NCBI GenBank assembly: GCA_018624035.1
Contig: JAAZUU010000014.1
Coordinates: 1-33,248 of the forward strand
Source of the DNA: Rhodobiaceae bacterium
Lineage (GTDB): Bacteria > Pseudomonadota > Alphaproteobacteria > Puniceispirillales > Puniceispirillaceae
Direction of reading: 5' to 3'
Length of the DNA: 33,248 nt
The notes under the pieces are model-generated. The model was not told the DNA's origin. It searched no databases and saw only the letters and a list, made by a program, of their open reading frames with translations. Position 1 is the first letter of the stretch, and each line of letters starts with the position of its first letter. Shown here piece after piece: positions 1 to 7,887 of the stretch. Made by a program: the position numbers and the translations under genes.

Positions 1-778
1 AGGCAAGAAACCGGTCACGGTCGGCGGCAATCCGGTCCCAGGCGATATAGGCGGCATTGTCGCGCGCATAATATCCATGCGCGTAGGAGGGATGCGCCCC
101 GCCCGGCACATGCGCGATGGCATCCACCGTCCAGTGCGGCAGCACCAGCGCGTTCGGGTGCGACTCGAAGCTGTCCACGATTTCCTCGACCGTCACCACC
201 GCGGCCCCGGAGGCCAGCACCGCCTCTTTCTGCACGCCGACAATGCCCTCGATCAGAACATTGCCCTTGCGGTCCGCCTTTAGCGCGTGAATGAAGGCCA
301 CATCCGGATTGATCGCCGGCACGGCGGCCAGCTTCTGGCCGGTGAACGGACAGGTAATCTCCCTGACTTCGGGATTGACCCGCGGCATGTCGGTGCCGAC
401 ATAGCCGCGCAGCACGGCGAAGGGAAGCTTCGAGGCACCGGCCTCATAGGCATGCGCCAGCGCGGCATGCGAATGCTCGACAATCTCGATCCGGTGCGGC
501 CATCCATGTTCCAGCGAATCACGAAGCCGACGCAGCAACCCGACTCCGGGGTTGCCGGCATAGGAAAAAATCATCTTCGCCACACAGCCCATGCCGATCA
601 TCTGGTCATAGATCACGTCCGGGGTCATCCGCACGACGGTCAGGTCACGCCGCTGCTGGCGAATCACCTCATGCGCGGCGGCATAGGGCATCAGATGGGT
701 GAAGCCTTCGAAGGCCGCCATCATGCCATCCGACAGATGTGTGGCAACCGCGTCCCTGAGCGACATGAACTCTGCCAT
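1..778 (-). CDS. CoA-transferase subunit A family protein (3' end outside window)
   Basis: About 259 residues are visible from an ATG at 778; the C-terminus lies beyond base 1, so the gene is partial because of the window edge. The N-terminal pattern (SLRDAVATHLSDG near residues 6-18, then EGFTHLMPYAAAHEVIRQ) and the later NPDVAFIHALKADRKGN near residues 157-173 are typical of the alpha subunit of family I CoA-transferases, close to glutaconate CoA-transferase subunit A. These enzymes move CoA between carboxylic acids with a separate beta subunit carrying the catalytic glutamate. That partner would be expected immediately downstream, outside the window. The acid substrate cannot be told from this sequence. 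Confidence 0.8.
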   Translation of the reverse strand, partial: MAEFMSLRDAVATHLSDGMMAAFEGFTHLMPYAAAHEVIRQQRRDLTVVRMTPDVIYDQMIGMGCVAKMIFSYAGNPGVGLLRRLRDSLEHGWPHRIEIVEHSHAALAHAYEAGASKLPFAVLRGYVGTDMPRVNPEVREITCPFTGQKLAAVPAINPDVAFIHALKADRKGNVLIEGIVGVQKEAVLASGAAVVTVEEIVDSFESHPNALVLPHWTVDAIAHVPGGAHPSYAHGYYARDNAAYIAWDRIAADRDRFLA

Positions 779-901
779 AATGTTCGCAACCCTGAATTGA
801 CCCACACGTCCCCGATATCACAGGCAAGTGCGCGGATCATACCCCCTCGCCGCAACAAGTCAAAACAGGACGGACCGAAACAGCACCGCCGGCAGTGGCC
901 C

Positions 902-1303
902 TCATACGCCGAACAGCACCATATGCATCACCCGCCCGGGCCAGAAGGTGAAAATCCCGGTCAACACCAGCGCCAGCCAGAACAGCAGGATCATGACCCG
1001 CCGGTGGTCGGCGATATCGCGGCGGCGGGCCCGCGAGACGGCAATCCACAGGCTGGCAAGCGTGAACAGCGACAGCAGATGGATCGGGCTGAAAGCCCCG
1101 ACAATCCTGAGCTCATGGATGAACAGACCGGAAATGGCGACACTGGCCATCAGCGCCACCCACAGATAGCCAAGCTGGCGATGCATCCGCCCGCCTTTCG
1201 GTCGCCAGAGCTGCACCGCGCCAAGCCCGGCCGCGGCAAGCGCCGCAAGGGCATGAAAGGGAATCGGCGGGGCGGCGTCCAACAGCGGGGCTGGATTGAT
1301 CAT
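902..1303 (-). CDS. DUF2306-like small membrane protein
   Basis: 133 residues with about four hydrophobic segments (near 15-30, 45-62, 75-88 and 102-128). Short basic loops between them contain RMHRQLGYLW and RRRDIADHRRVMILL. The paired histidine-arginine loops (HRQLG and DHRRVM) in a four-helix membrane protein fit the DUF2306 family of predicted membrane proteins, whose function is unknown. The start ATG at 1303 is preceded by a weak AGG. It lies 123 bases upstream of the CoA-transferase on the same strand and is divergent from the methyltransferase. No enzymatic role can be inferred. Confidence 0.65.
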   Translation of the reverse strand: MINPAPLLDAAPPIPFHALAALAAAGLGAVQLWRPKGGRMHRQLGYLWVALMASVAISGLFIHELRIVGAFSPIHLLSLFTLASLWIAVSRARRRDIADHRRVMILLFWLALVLTGIFTFWPGRVMHMVLFGV

Positions 1304-1440
1304 GAGGGCCTGTCAGGGATGGTGGTCTCATAACACGATAGGATGTGCTTACCATTTTTTTCAAGGCTGCTATCCTGCCCGATGACAACACGCGACGACA
1401 CACAACAAGACGCGACAATCATTCAACCAGAGGATGCGCC

Positions 1441-2241
1441 GTGACCTCACCCGACGCCATCGAGACCTATTATCGGGGACAGGGCCTTGCCGAGCGGATC
1501 TTCACCGCGCTGGCAAAGGAGGGCCATGATATCAACCGTCTGACGCCCGAAATCCTGGCCCCCCATGATGAATTCCATGTTGGCGGCATGGCGGCGACAC
1601 ATCGGGTGGCGGCGCGGCTCGGCCTCAACCCGTCACACCATGTTCTGGATATAGGCTGCGGGGCCGGCGGGCCGGCGCGCGCCATCGCGGCGGCGCATCA
1701 ATGCCATGTCACCGGCATCGATCTGACCGCCGATTTCATCACCGCCGGCACCCGGCTGAACGCCGCCTGCGGGCTTGCAGCGCTGGTGAGTCTGCACCAT
1801 GGCAGCGCCCTCGACATGCCGTTCGAGGGCGGCGCGTTCGACCGTGCGGTGATGCTTCATGTCGGCATGAATATCACCGACAAACCGGCCCTTATGGCCG
1901 AGGCGGCGCGGGTTCTGGTGCCGGGCGGGCTGTTCTGCGTCTATGACGTGATGCGTGTCGGTGATGGCGAGATCACCTTCCCGCTTCCCTGGGCACCGGA
2001 CGTCTCTGTCAGCGCGGTGGAGACACCCGACACCTATGTCACCGCCGCTGAAAATGCCGGGCTCGCCGTCCTGGAACAGCATGACGGCACCGCCGCCGCG
2101 GCGGCCTTTATCGCACATGTGATCGCAACGAAACCGGCGCCGACCCCCGGCCAGCCACCCGACAGGTTCCGCAATCTGGCGGCGCATATCGAGTCCGGCA
2201 TCCTGGCGCCAACCGAACTTGTCTTCAGAAAGGCGGGGTGA
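1441..2241 (+). CDS. class I SAM-dependent methyltransferase
   Basis: 266 residues from a GTG at 1441, chosen because AGAGGA lies just upstream and homology begins with the AIETYYRGQGLAERIF region. Codons further upstream in this frame look non-coding. Motif I is VLDIGCGAGGPAR at about residues 68-80, followed by an acidic residue in GIDLTADFI and the post-motif III segment AARVLVPGGLFCVYDV. The HVGGMAATHRVAARLGL segment before motif I resembles the sarcosine/dimethylglycine and UbiE-like methyltransferases, so a small amine or a methylated lipid or quinone precursor is possible. The stop codon overlaps the region initiating the reductase gene, indicating a two-gene unit. The substrate is not determinable. 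Confidence 0.8.
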   Translation: MTSPDAIETYYRGQGLAERIFTALAKEGHDINRLTPEILAPHDEFHVGGMAATHRVAARLGLNPSHHVLDIGCGAGGPARAIAAAHQCHVTGIDLTADFITAGTRLNAACGLAALVSLHHGSALDMPFEGGAFDRAVMLHVGMNITDKPALMAEAARVLVPGGLFCVYDVMRVGDGEITFPLPWAPDVSVSAVETPDTYVTAAENAGLAVLEQHDGTAAAAAFIAHVIATKPAPTPGQPPDRFRNLAAHIESGILAPTELVFRKAG

Positions 2242-2243
2242 AT

Positions 2244-3203
2244 ATGACCACCATGAATCCGCGAAAGATCGCCATCATCGGTACCGGGTCCATGGGATCA
2301 ATCTATGCCGTCATGATGGCCGAGGCCGGCCATGATGTCTGGGCCATCGACAGCTGGGCCGACCATGTCGATGCCATCAACGCCAACGGGCTGCGGCTTG
2401 AGGGCGTCAGCGGTGACCGGAGCGTGACCGCGATCCGCGCCACCACCGATGTGGCCGAAGCCGGTGCGTGCGATCTCTATGTGATCGCGACAAAGGCCGG
2501 CGGCGTCGGCGAGGCGGCCCGCGCCGTGGCCGCGGTCATGCGTCCTGATTCGCTGGTGCTGACAATTCAGAACGGTCTTGGCGCCGCCGAGAGGATTGCC
2601 GCGCATATGCCGTTGGGCAATGTGCTGCTTGGCGTCGCCGACGGGTTCGGCGCCTCGATAAAGGGACCGGGTCACGCGCACCACAACGCCATGCGGATGA
2701 TCCGGCTTGGCGAGGTTGATGGCGGCATGACCGACCGCCTCCGCGACCTTGAATCGCTGTGGCAGCAGGCAGGCTTCAACGCCCGCGCCTTTGCCGACAT
2801 AACACAGCTGATCTGGGAGAAATTCGTCTGCAACGTCACGCTCAGCGCGCCCTGCACCGCCTTCGACTGCAATATCGGGGCGTTGATGGCGAATGCGGAA
2901 TCCTGGGCGGTAGCGCTTGGCTGCGCCGGCGAGGCCTTTCAGTGTGGTCTTGCCGAAGGGGTCAATTTCTCATTCGACGATGTCGAGGCTTATGTCACCG
3001 AGTTCGCCTCGCTGATGCCGGATGCCAGCCCGTCACTGCGGCTGGATCATCTTGCCGGACGCGCCTCGGAAATCGATGCCATCAACGGCATGGTGCCGGT
3101 GATCGGCGCGCGGCACGGGATCGGGACACCTTTCAACGAGACTCTCAGCGCCATCGTGCGGGCGCGCGAGGCGGCGTTCACCGGCGGATCGGGCTCAGAC
3201 TGA
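2244..3203 (+). CDS. ketopantoate reductase (ApbA/PanE) family oxidoreductase
   Basis: 319 residues from ATG 2244. A GTG at 2238 is in frame, but AGGCGGGG sits at better distance from 2244. The N-terminal Rossmann motif KIAIIGTGSMGS is followed by GHDVWAID, as in NADPH-dependent 2-dehydropantoate 2-reductases. IWEKFVCNVTLSAPCTA supplies the conserved helix lysine and asparagine of the family's C-terminal domain. Members reduce ketopantoate to pantoate, but many paralogues act on other 2-oxo acids. The gene is coupled to a methyltransferase rather than to panB or panC, so I leave the symbol blank. Its 3' end overlaps the convergent DadA-like gene by 9 bases. Confidence 0.8.
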   Translation: MTTMNPRKIAIIGTGSMGSIYAVMMAEAGHDVWAIDSWADHVDAINANGLRLEGVSGDRSVTAIRATTDVAEAGACDLYVIATKAGGVGEAARAVAAVMRPDSLVLTIQNGLGAAERIAAHMPLGNVLLGVADGFGASIKGPGHAHHNAMRMIRLGEVDGGMTDRLRDLESLWQQAGFNARAFADITQLIWEKFVCNVTLSAPCTAFDCNIGALMANAESWAVALGCAGEAFQCGLAEGVNFSFDDVEAYVTEFASLMPDASPSLRLDHLAGRASEIDAINGMVPVIGARHGIGTPFNETLSAIVRAREAAFTGGSGSD

Positions 3204-4472
3204 AAACCGTTCGGCGCGGAACGGCGTGGTGTCGAGCGGCGGCGCGGTGCCGTCCACCATCGCGGTGATGGCAAGTGCCGAGCCCGGCGCCATCGACAGG
3301 CCGACATGCTGGTGTCCGAAATTGAACCACAAGCCGCGATGCCGCGGGGCCGGACCGATCACCGGCAGCGAATCAACCATTGTCGGGCGCCGTCCCATCC
3401 AGGGTTCGGTTTCAATCTCCGCCTTCATGTCATGCGCCTCGCGGGCCATCGCGACCGATGCCCTGATCTGCGCGTCGTCTGGCGGCGCGTCGCGGTCGGT
3501 CAGCTCGACCCCGCTTGTAATCCGCACCCCCTGCTGCATCGGGGCGATGACAAATCCGCCATCCATGTCGTTCACGGCGCGCTTCAGCTGCGGACCGTCA
3601 GCCGGGACAAGATGGAGGTGATAGCCACGTTCCCACCCCAGCGGCAGATCATAGCCAAGCCAGCCTGCGATCTCGGCTGTCCAGGCGCCGGCGGCAAGTA
3701 CAACGCCATCGCCTTCAAGCGTGGATTCACCGTCACCGGCAAGCGTGGCAGCCCATCCTACACCCTGAGCGTTGCCTATCTGGCGCAGGCCGGCAACGCT
3801 GCCCTCGACCACGGTGCCGCCAGCGGCGGTGAACAGCGCCAGATAGGCATCTGTCAGGGCCGCCGGGTTGGACACACCGCAAGTGTCATCGAACAGCACC
3901 GCCTTTTCATAGATCGGTTTCAGGCCGGGTTCGACCTGCCGCAGCTGTTCACGGTCGAAAACCGTGTAGCGCACCCCGACCTCGTCGCACAGTGCCAGTT
4001 CGGCAGCATAACCGGCGAAGGAGGCTTCGCTGCGGAACACCTTCATCCAGCCGCCATGGCGAAGCAGGTCCTGAACCCCCGCCTCGGCGATCCAGTCCTT
4101 GTGCTGGGCCAGCGAGAGAACCTGCAATTCACGAAGCGCGCGGGCGGCGGCGCGCCAGTGCCGCGGCGTGCAATGGGCCAGAAAGCGCAGCATCCAGCCA
4201 AGCCGTTTCATAACGAAAAGCGGTGAATAACGAAGCCCGTTCGAGCGCCCGAGAAGAAGTTTCGGCAACGCTTTCAGCAGGCCGGGGCCGTTCAGCACCG
4301 CCACCGAGGATTCGGACAGCACACCGGCATTGCCGTAGGAGGTCTCGCGCCCCGGCGTGCCGCGGTCGATCAGACTGACCCGGTAGCCGGCGCGTTGCAG
4401 CGCCAGCGCATTGCACACCCCGACGATACCGCCGCCAATAACGAGCATCGTCTGTATCTTCCGGTCCGCCAT
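3195..4472 (-). CDS. D-amino-acid dehydrogenase-like FAD oxidoreductase (DadA family)
   Basis: 425 residues. The dinucleotide-binding motif VIGGGIVGVCNALALQRAGY is at about residues 11-30, followed by an acidic residue in SLIDRG. The segment GNAGVLSES, a central antiparallel substrate domain and the C-terminal FGHQHVGLSMAPGSALAI are characteristic of DadA and glycine-oxidase-like enzymes (DAO superfamily). DadA oxidatively deaminates D-amino acids and passes electrons to the membrane quinone pool. Length matches the roughly 430-residue family norm. It precedes no alanine racemase here, and it lies 24 bases downstream of the persulfide dioxygenase gene on the same strand. The exact substrate (D-alanine, hydroxyproline or other) is open. 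Confidence 0.82.
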   Translation of the reverse strand: MADRKIQTMLVIGGGIVGVCNALALQRAGYRVSLIDRGTPGRETSYGNAGVLSESSVAVLNGPGLLKALPKLLLGRSNGLRYSPLFVMKRLGWMLRFLAHCTPRHWRAAARALRELQVLSLAQHKDWIAEAGVQDLLRHGGWMKVFRSEASFAGYAAELALCDEVGVRYTVFDREQLRQVEPGLKPIYEKAVLFDDTCGVSNPAALTDAYLALFTAAGGTVVEGSVAGLRQIGNAQGVGWAATLAGDGESTLEGDGVVLAAGAWTAEIAGWLGYDLPLGWERGYHLHLVPADGPQLKRAVNDMDGGFVIAPMQQGVRITSGVELTDRDAPPDDAQIRASVAMAREAHDMKAEIETEPWMGRRPTMVDSLPVIGPAPRHRGLWFNFGHQHVGLSMAPGSALAITAMVDGTAPPLDTTPFRAERFSV

Positions 4473-4496
4473 ATTCCGTTCCGGCCCCCTGCCCGG

Positions 4497-5513
4497 TCAG
4501 ACCCGCGCAACGTTGCCACCTGCCTCGGTCCAGGCGACGAAACCACCCGGGATGTGGGCGCAGCCCTCGACCCCGTCATGACAGGCTATATCGACCGCCA
4601 TGGCTGACCTTTCGCCGACGGCGCAATAAAACACGACCTGCCTGTCGCCAGCCTGTTTCAGCATCGCAAGATGCTGGTCGAGGCGACTGTAGGGGGCATG
4701 GACCGATCCGGGGATCACGCCGGACTTTACCCGCTCGGCCTCCTCACGCAGATCGACAAGCAGCATGCCGTCGGCATTGTCCATAATGATGGATTCAGAG
4801 GTCACCGTCGCCACCTCGCGCTGGCGCTCAAGATTGATCCCCATGCGGATATTTTCCGGCACCGCAACATCCATCATCTTCGGGTTGGGCAGGTTCAGAT
4901 TCGCCATCAGCTCTATATATTCGGCGCGCGAGCCGACCTGGAGGCGCGGATTGAACGCCCGTTCCTCGGCGATGCTGGACACCATGTCCCCCTTGTAGTC
5001 ATGCGCCGGATAGACGAGCGTGCTGTCGGGAAGTTTCAGAAGATTGCCAAACAGCGAATCATACTGATCGCCGGCATCACCATTCTGGAAATCGGTGCGT
5101 CCAGTGCCCCTGATCAGCAACGTGTCACCGGTGAACACCCGGTCATCCATGCGGAAGCAATAGCTGTCATCGGTATGGCCCGGCGTATGCATCGCCGTCA
5201 TCGCCAGCCCCTCTATGGTCACTTTCTCGCCATCGGCAACGCGCATCGACACGACATCGACCGGCGACTGCTCGCCCATCACCGTGACACAGTTGGTGCG
5301 ATCCCGAAGCGCGCCCATGGCGGTGATGTGATCGGCATGGACATGCGTGTCCACGACCTTGACCAGCTTCAGGTCAAGCTCCTCGAGAAGCTTGAGATAG
5401 CGATCGGTCTTTTCGAACACCGGGTCGATCAGCAGCGCCTCGCCGCCAACACGACTTGCCAGAAGATATGTGTAGGTTGATGAAACCGAATCAAACAGCT
5501 GTCGAAAAATCAT
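4497..5513 (-). CDS. persulfide dioxygenase (ETHE1-like) fused to a rhodanese domain
   Basis: 338 residues in two parts. Residues 1 to about 235 are a metallo-beta-lactamase fold with THVHADH (H57, H59, D61, H62), H113, D130 in FTGDTLLIRGTGRTDFQ, and PAHDYKG. This is the ETHE1 signature, which uses a mononuclear iron bound by H57, H113 and D130 by analogy. Residues about 235-338 form a rhodanese domain with active-site C297 in YCAVGERSAM. The family oxidises glutathione persulfide to sulfite; the fused rhodanese can transfer the sulfane sulfur on to thiosulfate. Fusions of this type (PRF or CstB-like proteins) are known. It probably detoxifies sulfide or persulfide in the cytoplasm. Confidence 0.87.
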   Translation of the reverse strand: MIFRQLFDSVSSTYTYLLASRVGGEALLIDPVFEKTDRYLKLLEELDLKLVKVVDTHVHADHITAMGALRDRTNCVTVMGEQSPVDVVSMRVADGEKVTIEGLAMTAMHTPGHTDDSYCFRMDDRVFTGDTLLIRGTGRTDFQNGDAGDQYDSLFGNLLKLPDSTLVYPAHDYKGDMVSSIAEERAFNPRLQVGSRAEYIELMANLNLPNPKMMDVAVPENIRMGINLERQREVATVTSESIIMDNADGMLLVDLREEAERVKSGVIPGSVHAPYSRLDQHLAMLKQAGDRQVVFYCAVGERSAMAVDIACHDGVEGCAHIPGGFVAWTEAGGNVARV

Positions 5514-5578
5514 GATATCCCCCTCGCGTTCCCTTGAAATTGCAGAAATTTGCCAGTCAAGGCAACAGGCCAGATTGC

Positions 5579-6937
5579 TCAGCCATATCCCAGCATGAAA
5601 TTGAACACCACCAGCATCGCGCCGCCCAGCAGCGCATAGAGAAAGCCGCTCAGCATATTGTCACCAAGGACAAGCTGGCGTGTCGGCACCCGGTAGAGGC
5701 CGCCACATGACAGAACGGACAGCGAGGCCACCGAACTCATCGTCCCGGCACCCCAGCCGATCAGATGCGCCTGCACGAGAAGCGCCGGATGCACATCCGC
5801 CCCGCCACCGCTGAAGGTGGCGAGCAGCGCCGTGCTGGTGATCACCGGGTGAATGCCGACAACCGACAGCTTCATCATCGCCAACGGCGTCGCCATCAAC
5901 GCCACCCAGCCGGGAATCTGTCCCTGCCAGATATTCGCGACCAGGCCGGCCAGGCTGTCATTCTGCGTGGCGAAGAACGCGACAAGCATGGCTGCGGTAA
6001 TCACCACCAGATCATCCGCCGTGCTGTGCATCGCCTCGCGGGTCTGGCCGAGAATCTCCGCCGCCTTGTCGCGATGTCGGAACAGTTGCAACAGCACCAG
6101 CAACGGCATCACGACAACGACAGCCGACAGCGCGGTCAGCCCGAAGGCAAGCGCGACCAGAAGCACCGTCATCAGCACAATGACGAGCCGCCATGCCACC
6201 GGCCGCAGGCAATCCAGCGAGATCCGCAGACGTGCCAGCGAGAAGTCACGGTTCAGCCCGATAATGCTGCCGCAGGTAAAGAACAGCGCCGACAGCACCC
6301 CGATTGCAATCGCCATCCAGGCATATATCGGGGCGACAAAATTCTGTCCGATCGCAAAGGCGACGAAAAAGGGCGACCATGCAGAGGACGACACCATGCC
6401 GCGTATCACCGCCTCGGCGGCGGCGCGGCGGCGGGGCTGATCCGCATCCTCTGGCAGGGCCGCGGACAGCAGCGCGAAGGCGCCGGTATTGATGATGCCG
6501 CCAAAGACATGTGCCGCCAGCTGCTGGCCACCAGCCGAGGCGCTGGCAGGCAGCGCGCCAAGTCGACGCTGGGTGGCGTGAACCGATGGCATTGTCATCG
6601 CCGTCGCCCTGACAAGCGCCATCGTCGGCAGCAGGGCAGCGAAGATAAGGACCCGTCTGCCGCCTGAAAGAATGTCGGCAAAGCCCGGCAATTCATCAAG
6701 AAGCAGCCAGGTGACCGCCGCCAGAACCGCAAGGATCACCAGACTGTTCCAGCGCAGGCGCACCATTGTCAGCACAATGAACAGGCCGAAAGCCAGCGCG
6801 CCAATGCTGGCGACAAGACCGTCCGGTCGCACCGTCACAATGGCGCCGACAGCCGCCACCCAGGCGATGGTGAGACAGGCAAGCCGCGCCTGTCGCAGCG
6901 CGATGGTCAGAAATGTCAGGCTGGATCTTGCGATCAT
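5579..6937 (-). CDS. polytopic membrane protein, possible ion-transporter-superfamily carrier
   Basis: 452 residues with roughly ten to twelve hydrophobic segments. I do not recognise a named family. The C-terminal half contains a conserved-looking stretch MMKLSVVGIHPVITSTALL, then a glycine-rich GWGAGTMSSVASLS hairpin. This recalls the re-entrant, Ser/Thr/Gly-rich loops and GxHP-type motif of the IT superfamily (SLC13, gluconate and TRAP DctM-like permeases). A cytoplasmic loop LFRHRDKAAEILGQTREAMHSTADD separates two halves, consistent with internal symmetry. The ATG at 6937 has GGAAG five bases upstream. The neighbour is the persulfide dioxygenase, 65 bases downstream, so transport of a sulfur oxyanion is conceivable, but that is only context. 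Confidence 0.6.
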   Translation of the reverse strand: MIARSSLTFLTIALRQARLACLTIAWVAAVGAIVTVRPDGLVASIGALAFGLFIVLTMVRLRWNSLVILAVLAAVTWLLLDELPGFADILSGGRRVLIFAALLPTMALVRATAMTMPSVHATQRRLGALPASASAGGQQLAAHVFGGIINTGAFALLSAALPEDADQPRRRAAAEAVIRGMVSSSAWSPFFVAFAIGQNFVAPIYAWMAIAIGVLSALFFTCGSIIGLNRDFSLARLRISLDCLRPVAWRLVIVLMTVLLVALAFGLTALSAVVVVMPLLVLLQLFRHRDKAAEILGQTREAMHSTADDLVVITAAMLVAFFATQNDSLAGLVANIWQGQIPGWVALMATPLAMMKLSVVGIHPVITSTALLATFSGGGADVHPALLVQAHLIGWGAGTMSSVASLSVLSCGGLYRVPTRQLVLGDNMLSGFLYALLGGAMLVVFNFMLGYG

Positions 6938-6992
6938 CGGAGCTTCCGCGGATGGCGATGCCCGAGTATGACAGGTTTGACGATCCGGCCAA

Positions 6993-7022
6993 GACTTGAA
7001 TGGCCGGGACTTGAATGGCCGG
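6993..7022. repeat. 15-bp tandem duplication (2 copies)
   Basis: GACTTGAATGGCCGG occurs twice head to tail (6993-7007 and 7008-7022), and a third partial GAC follows. It lies in the noncoding gap upstream of the membrane protein gene and downstream of the VOC gene. Confidence 0.9.
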
Positions 7023-7098
7023 GACGTGCGCTCCGGGAAGGTCGGTTCGGGAATTCCAGCCGGATGATTCCCGTTCGGCCATCACATCGGCGTGCCGC

Positions 7099-7476
7099 TC
7101 AGCAATCCGACCAGACAGCGAATTCATTTCCCGCCGGTTCGGCGAAATGAAATCGGCGTCCGCCCGGAAATGAGAAGACCGGTCTGACAATGGCCGCGCC
7201 ATGCTGTTTGACAAGCCGCTCGCGCGCCGCCAGATCAAGGCTGTAGAAGACTATCAGCGCGCCGCCGGTACCGGATCTGCTGGCCGGATCGGCCGGATCG
7301 GCAGGGTGGATCCCGCCATCAATTCCGGCCCCGTGAAAGGCAAGATAGGAGCCATACGCCTCAAACTGCCAGCCGAAAGCGGCGGAAAAGAAGGCCCGTG
7401 TCGCCGCCATATCCGCCGAGGCGAATTCGACATAGTCAATCTTATGATGGGCCTCACGTCTCGGTGTGGTTGGCAT
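7099..7476 (-). CDS. VOC (glyoxalase/bleomycin-resistance) family protein
   Basis: 125 residues, one vicinal-oxygen-chelate module pair. It starts with KIDYVEFASADMAATRAFFSAAFGW, the usual first beta-strand and helix of the fold, and ends with HFAEPAGNEFAVWS, the usual metal-binding glutamate strand. An alternative reading is a YdcJ/PhnB-like glyoxalase relative without a defined activity. Between the two halves a 9-bp duplication (7282-7299) encodes an extended ADPADPADPAS loop. Substrate and metal cannot be assigned. The gene is monocistronic as far as visible, with its upstream region reaching into the long gap at 7477-7887. Confidence 0.8.
   Translation of the reverse strand: MPTTPRREAHHKIDYVEFASADMAATRAFFSAAFGWQFEAYGSYLAFHGAGIDGGIHPADPADPASRSGTGGALIVFYSLDLAARERLVKQHGAAIVRPVFSFPGGRRFHFAEPAGNEFAVWSDC
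7282..7299. repeat. 9-bp tandem duplication inside the VOC gene
   Basis: GGCCGGATC is present twice in direct succession. On the coding (minus) strand it lengthens a loop as DPA-DPA without changing frame. Confidence 0.85.
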
Positions 7477-7498
7477 GGCGCCTGATGCCCTCCGATTC

Positions 7499-7526
7499 TT
7501 CCGGGTCGATTATTCCGGGTCGATTG
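7499..7526. repeat. 14-bp tandem duplication (2 copies)
   Basis: TTCCGGGTCGATTA is followed directly by TTCCGGGTCGATTG. It is noncoding, upstream of the VOC gene start at 7476. Confidence 0.85.
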
Positions 7527-7626
7527 TGCGGGTGCTGCGTCGATGTCACGGGACAAAGTCTGGCCAGTCGCCATCCGCGCGGCAAATCACGTTTCCGATA
7601 TCCGGACGACAGGCAGGTTCGATGAC

Positions 7627-7655
7627 AAAAAAAGAGGCGCTTTCGCGCCTCTTTT
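7627..7655 (-). terminator. rho-independent terminator, minus strand
   Basis: Perfect 11-bp stem (AAAAGAGGCGC, 7630-7640, with 7645-7655). Read on the minus strand it has a GAAA tetraloop followed by seven T residues (7633-7627). The plus-strand reading has a shorter T tract, so termination of minus transcripts is favoured. It lies about 230 bases beyond the LysR stop, directly after the hairpins of the candidate RNA. Confidence 0.85.
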
Positions 7656-7768
7656 AGTGTGCTCCAACTGAAGGATGTGTCGGAGCTTTGTGTGGGTGCC
7701 ATCACACAAAGCCTTGGAGGATCGCGGGGACTGACCCGCGTCAAAATACAATCAAACGGTAACGTTTG
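7627..7768 (-). ncRNA. candidate structured small RNA or long structured 3' UTR
   Basis: Read on the minus strand, this stretch folds as several hairpins in a row and ends in the strong terminator. First comes CAAACG/CGTTTG (7768-7753), then CGCGGG/CCCGCG (7740-7723). An outer stem CTCCAA/TTGGAG (7719-7714 with 7667-7662) then encloses a 10-bp perfect stem GCTTTGTGTG/CACACAAAGC (7712-7703 with 7694-7685). A further small stem GGGAAAA/TTTTCCC lies upstream (7811-7795). A competing pairing, GCTCC (7686-7682) with GGAGC (7665-7661), would break the outer stem. It could be an independent sRNA or the processed 3' UTR of the LysR gene. I cannot match it to a known family, and no clear promoter is visible. 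Confidence 0.35.
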
Positions 7769-7887
7769 CCGGAATCACAATAAAGAGCCGGCAAGGGAAA
7801 AGATTTTTCCCGGACCATCAATAATGAACAGACACATTAAGGCACGAGATAGCGCTGGCACCCGCCGGCAATGTGCCGTGACAGGCC

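Larger units (their letters stand above)
7477..7887. other. 411-bp gap without a protein gene
   Basis: The gap lies between the VOC gene start and the LysR gene stop. It holds a 14-bp tandem repeat (7499-7526), a strong minus-strand terminator (7627-7655) and a run of hairpins (7662-7811) treated as a candidate structured RNA. I see no convincing protein gene on either strand; open frames here are short and compositionally unlike the flanking genes. Confidence 0.7.

Noticed and set aside
287-1333. A 348-codon plus-strand open frame
   Set aside because: It is antisense to the CoA-transferase and DUF2306 genes and low in hydrophobic residues; both opposite frames have family signatures.
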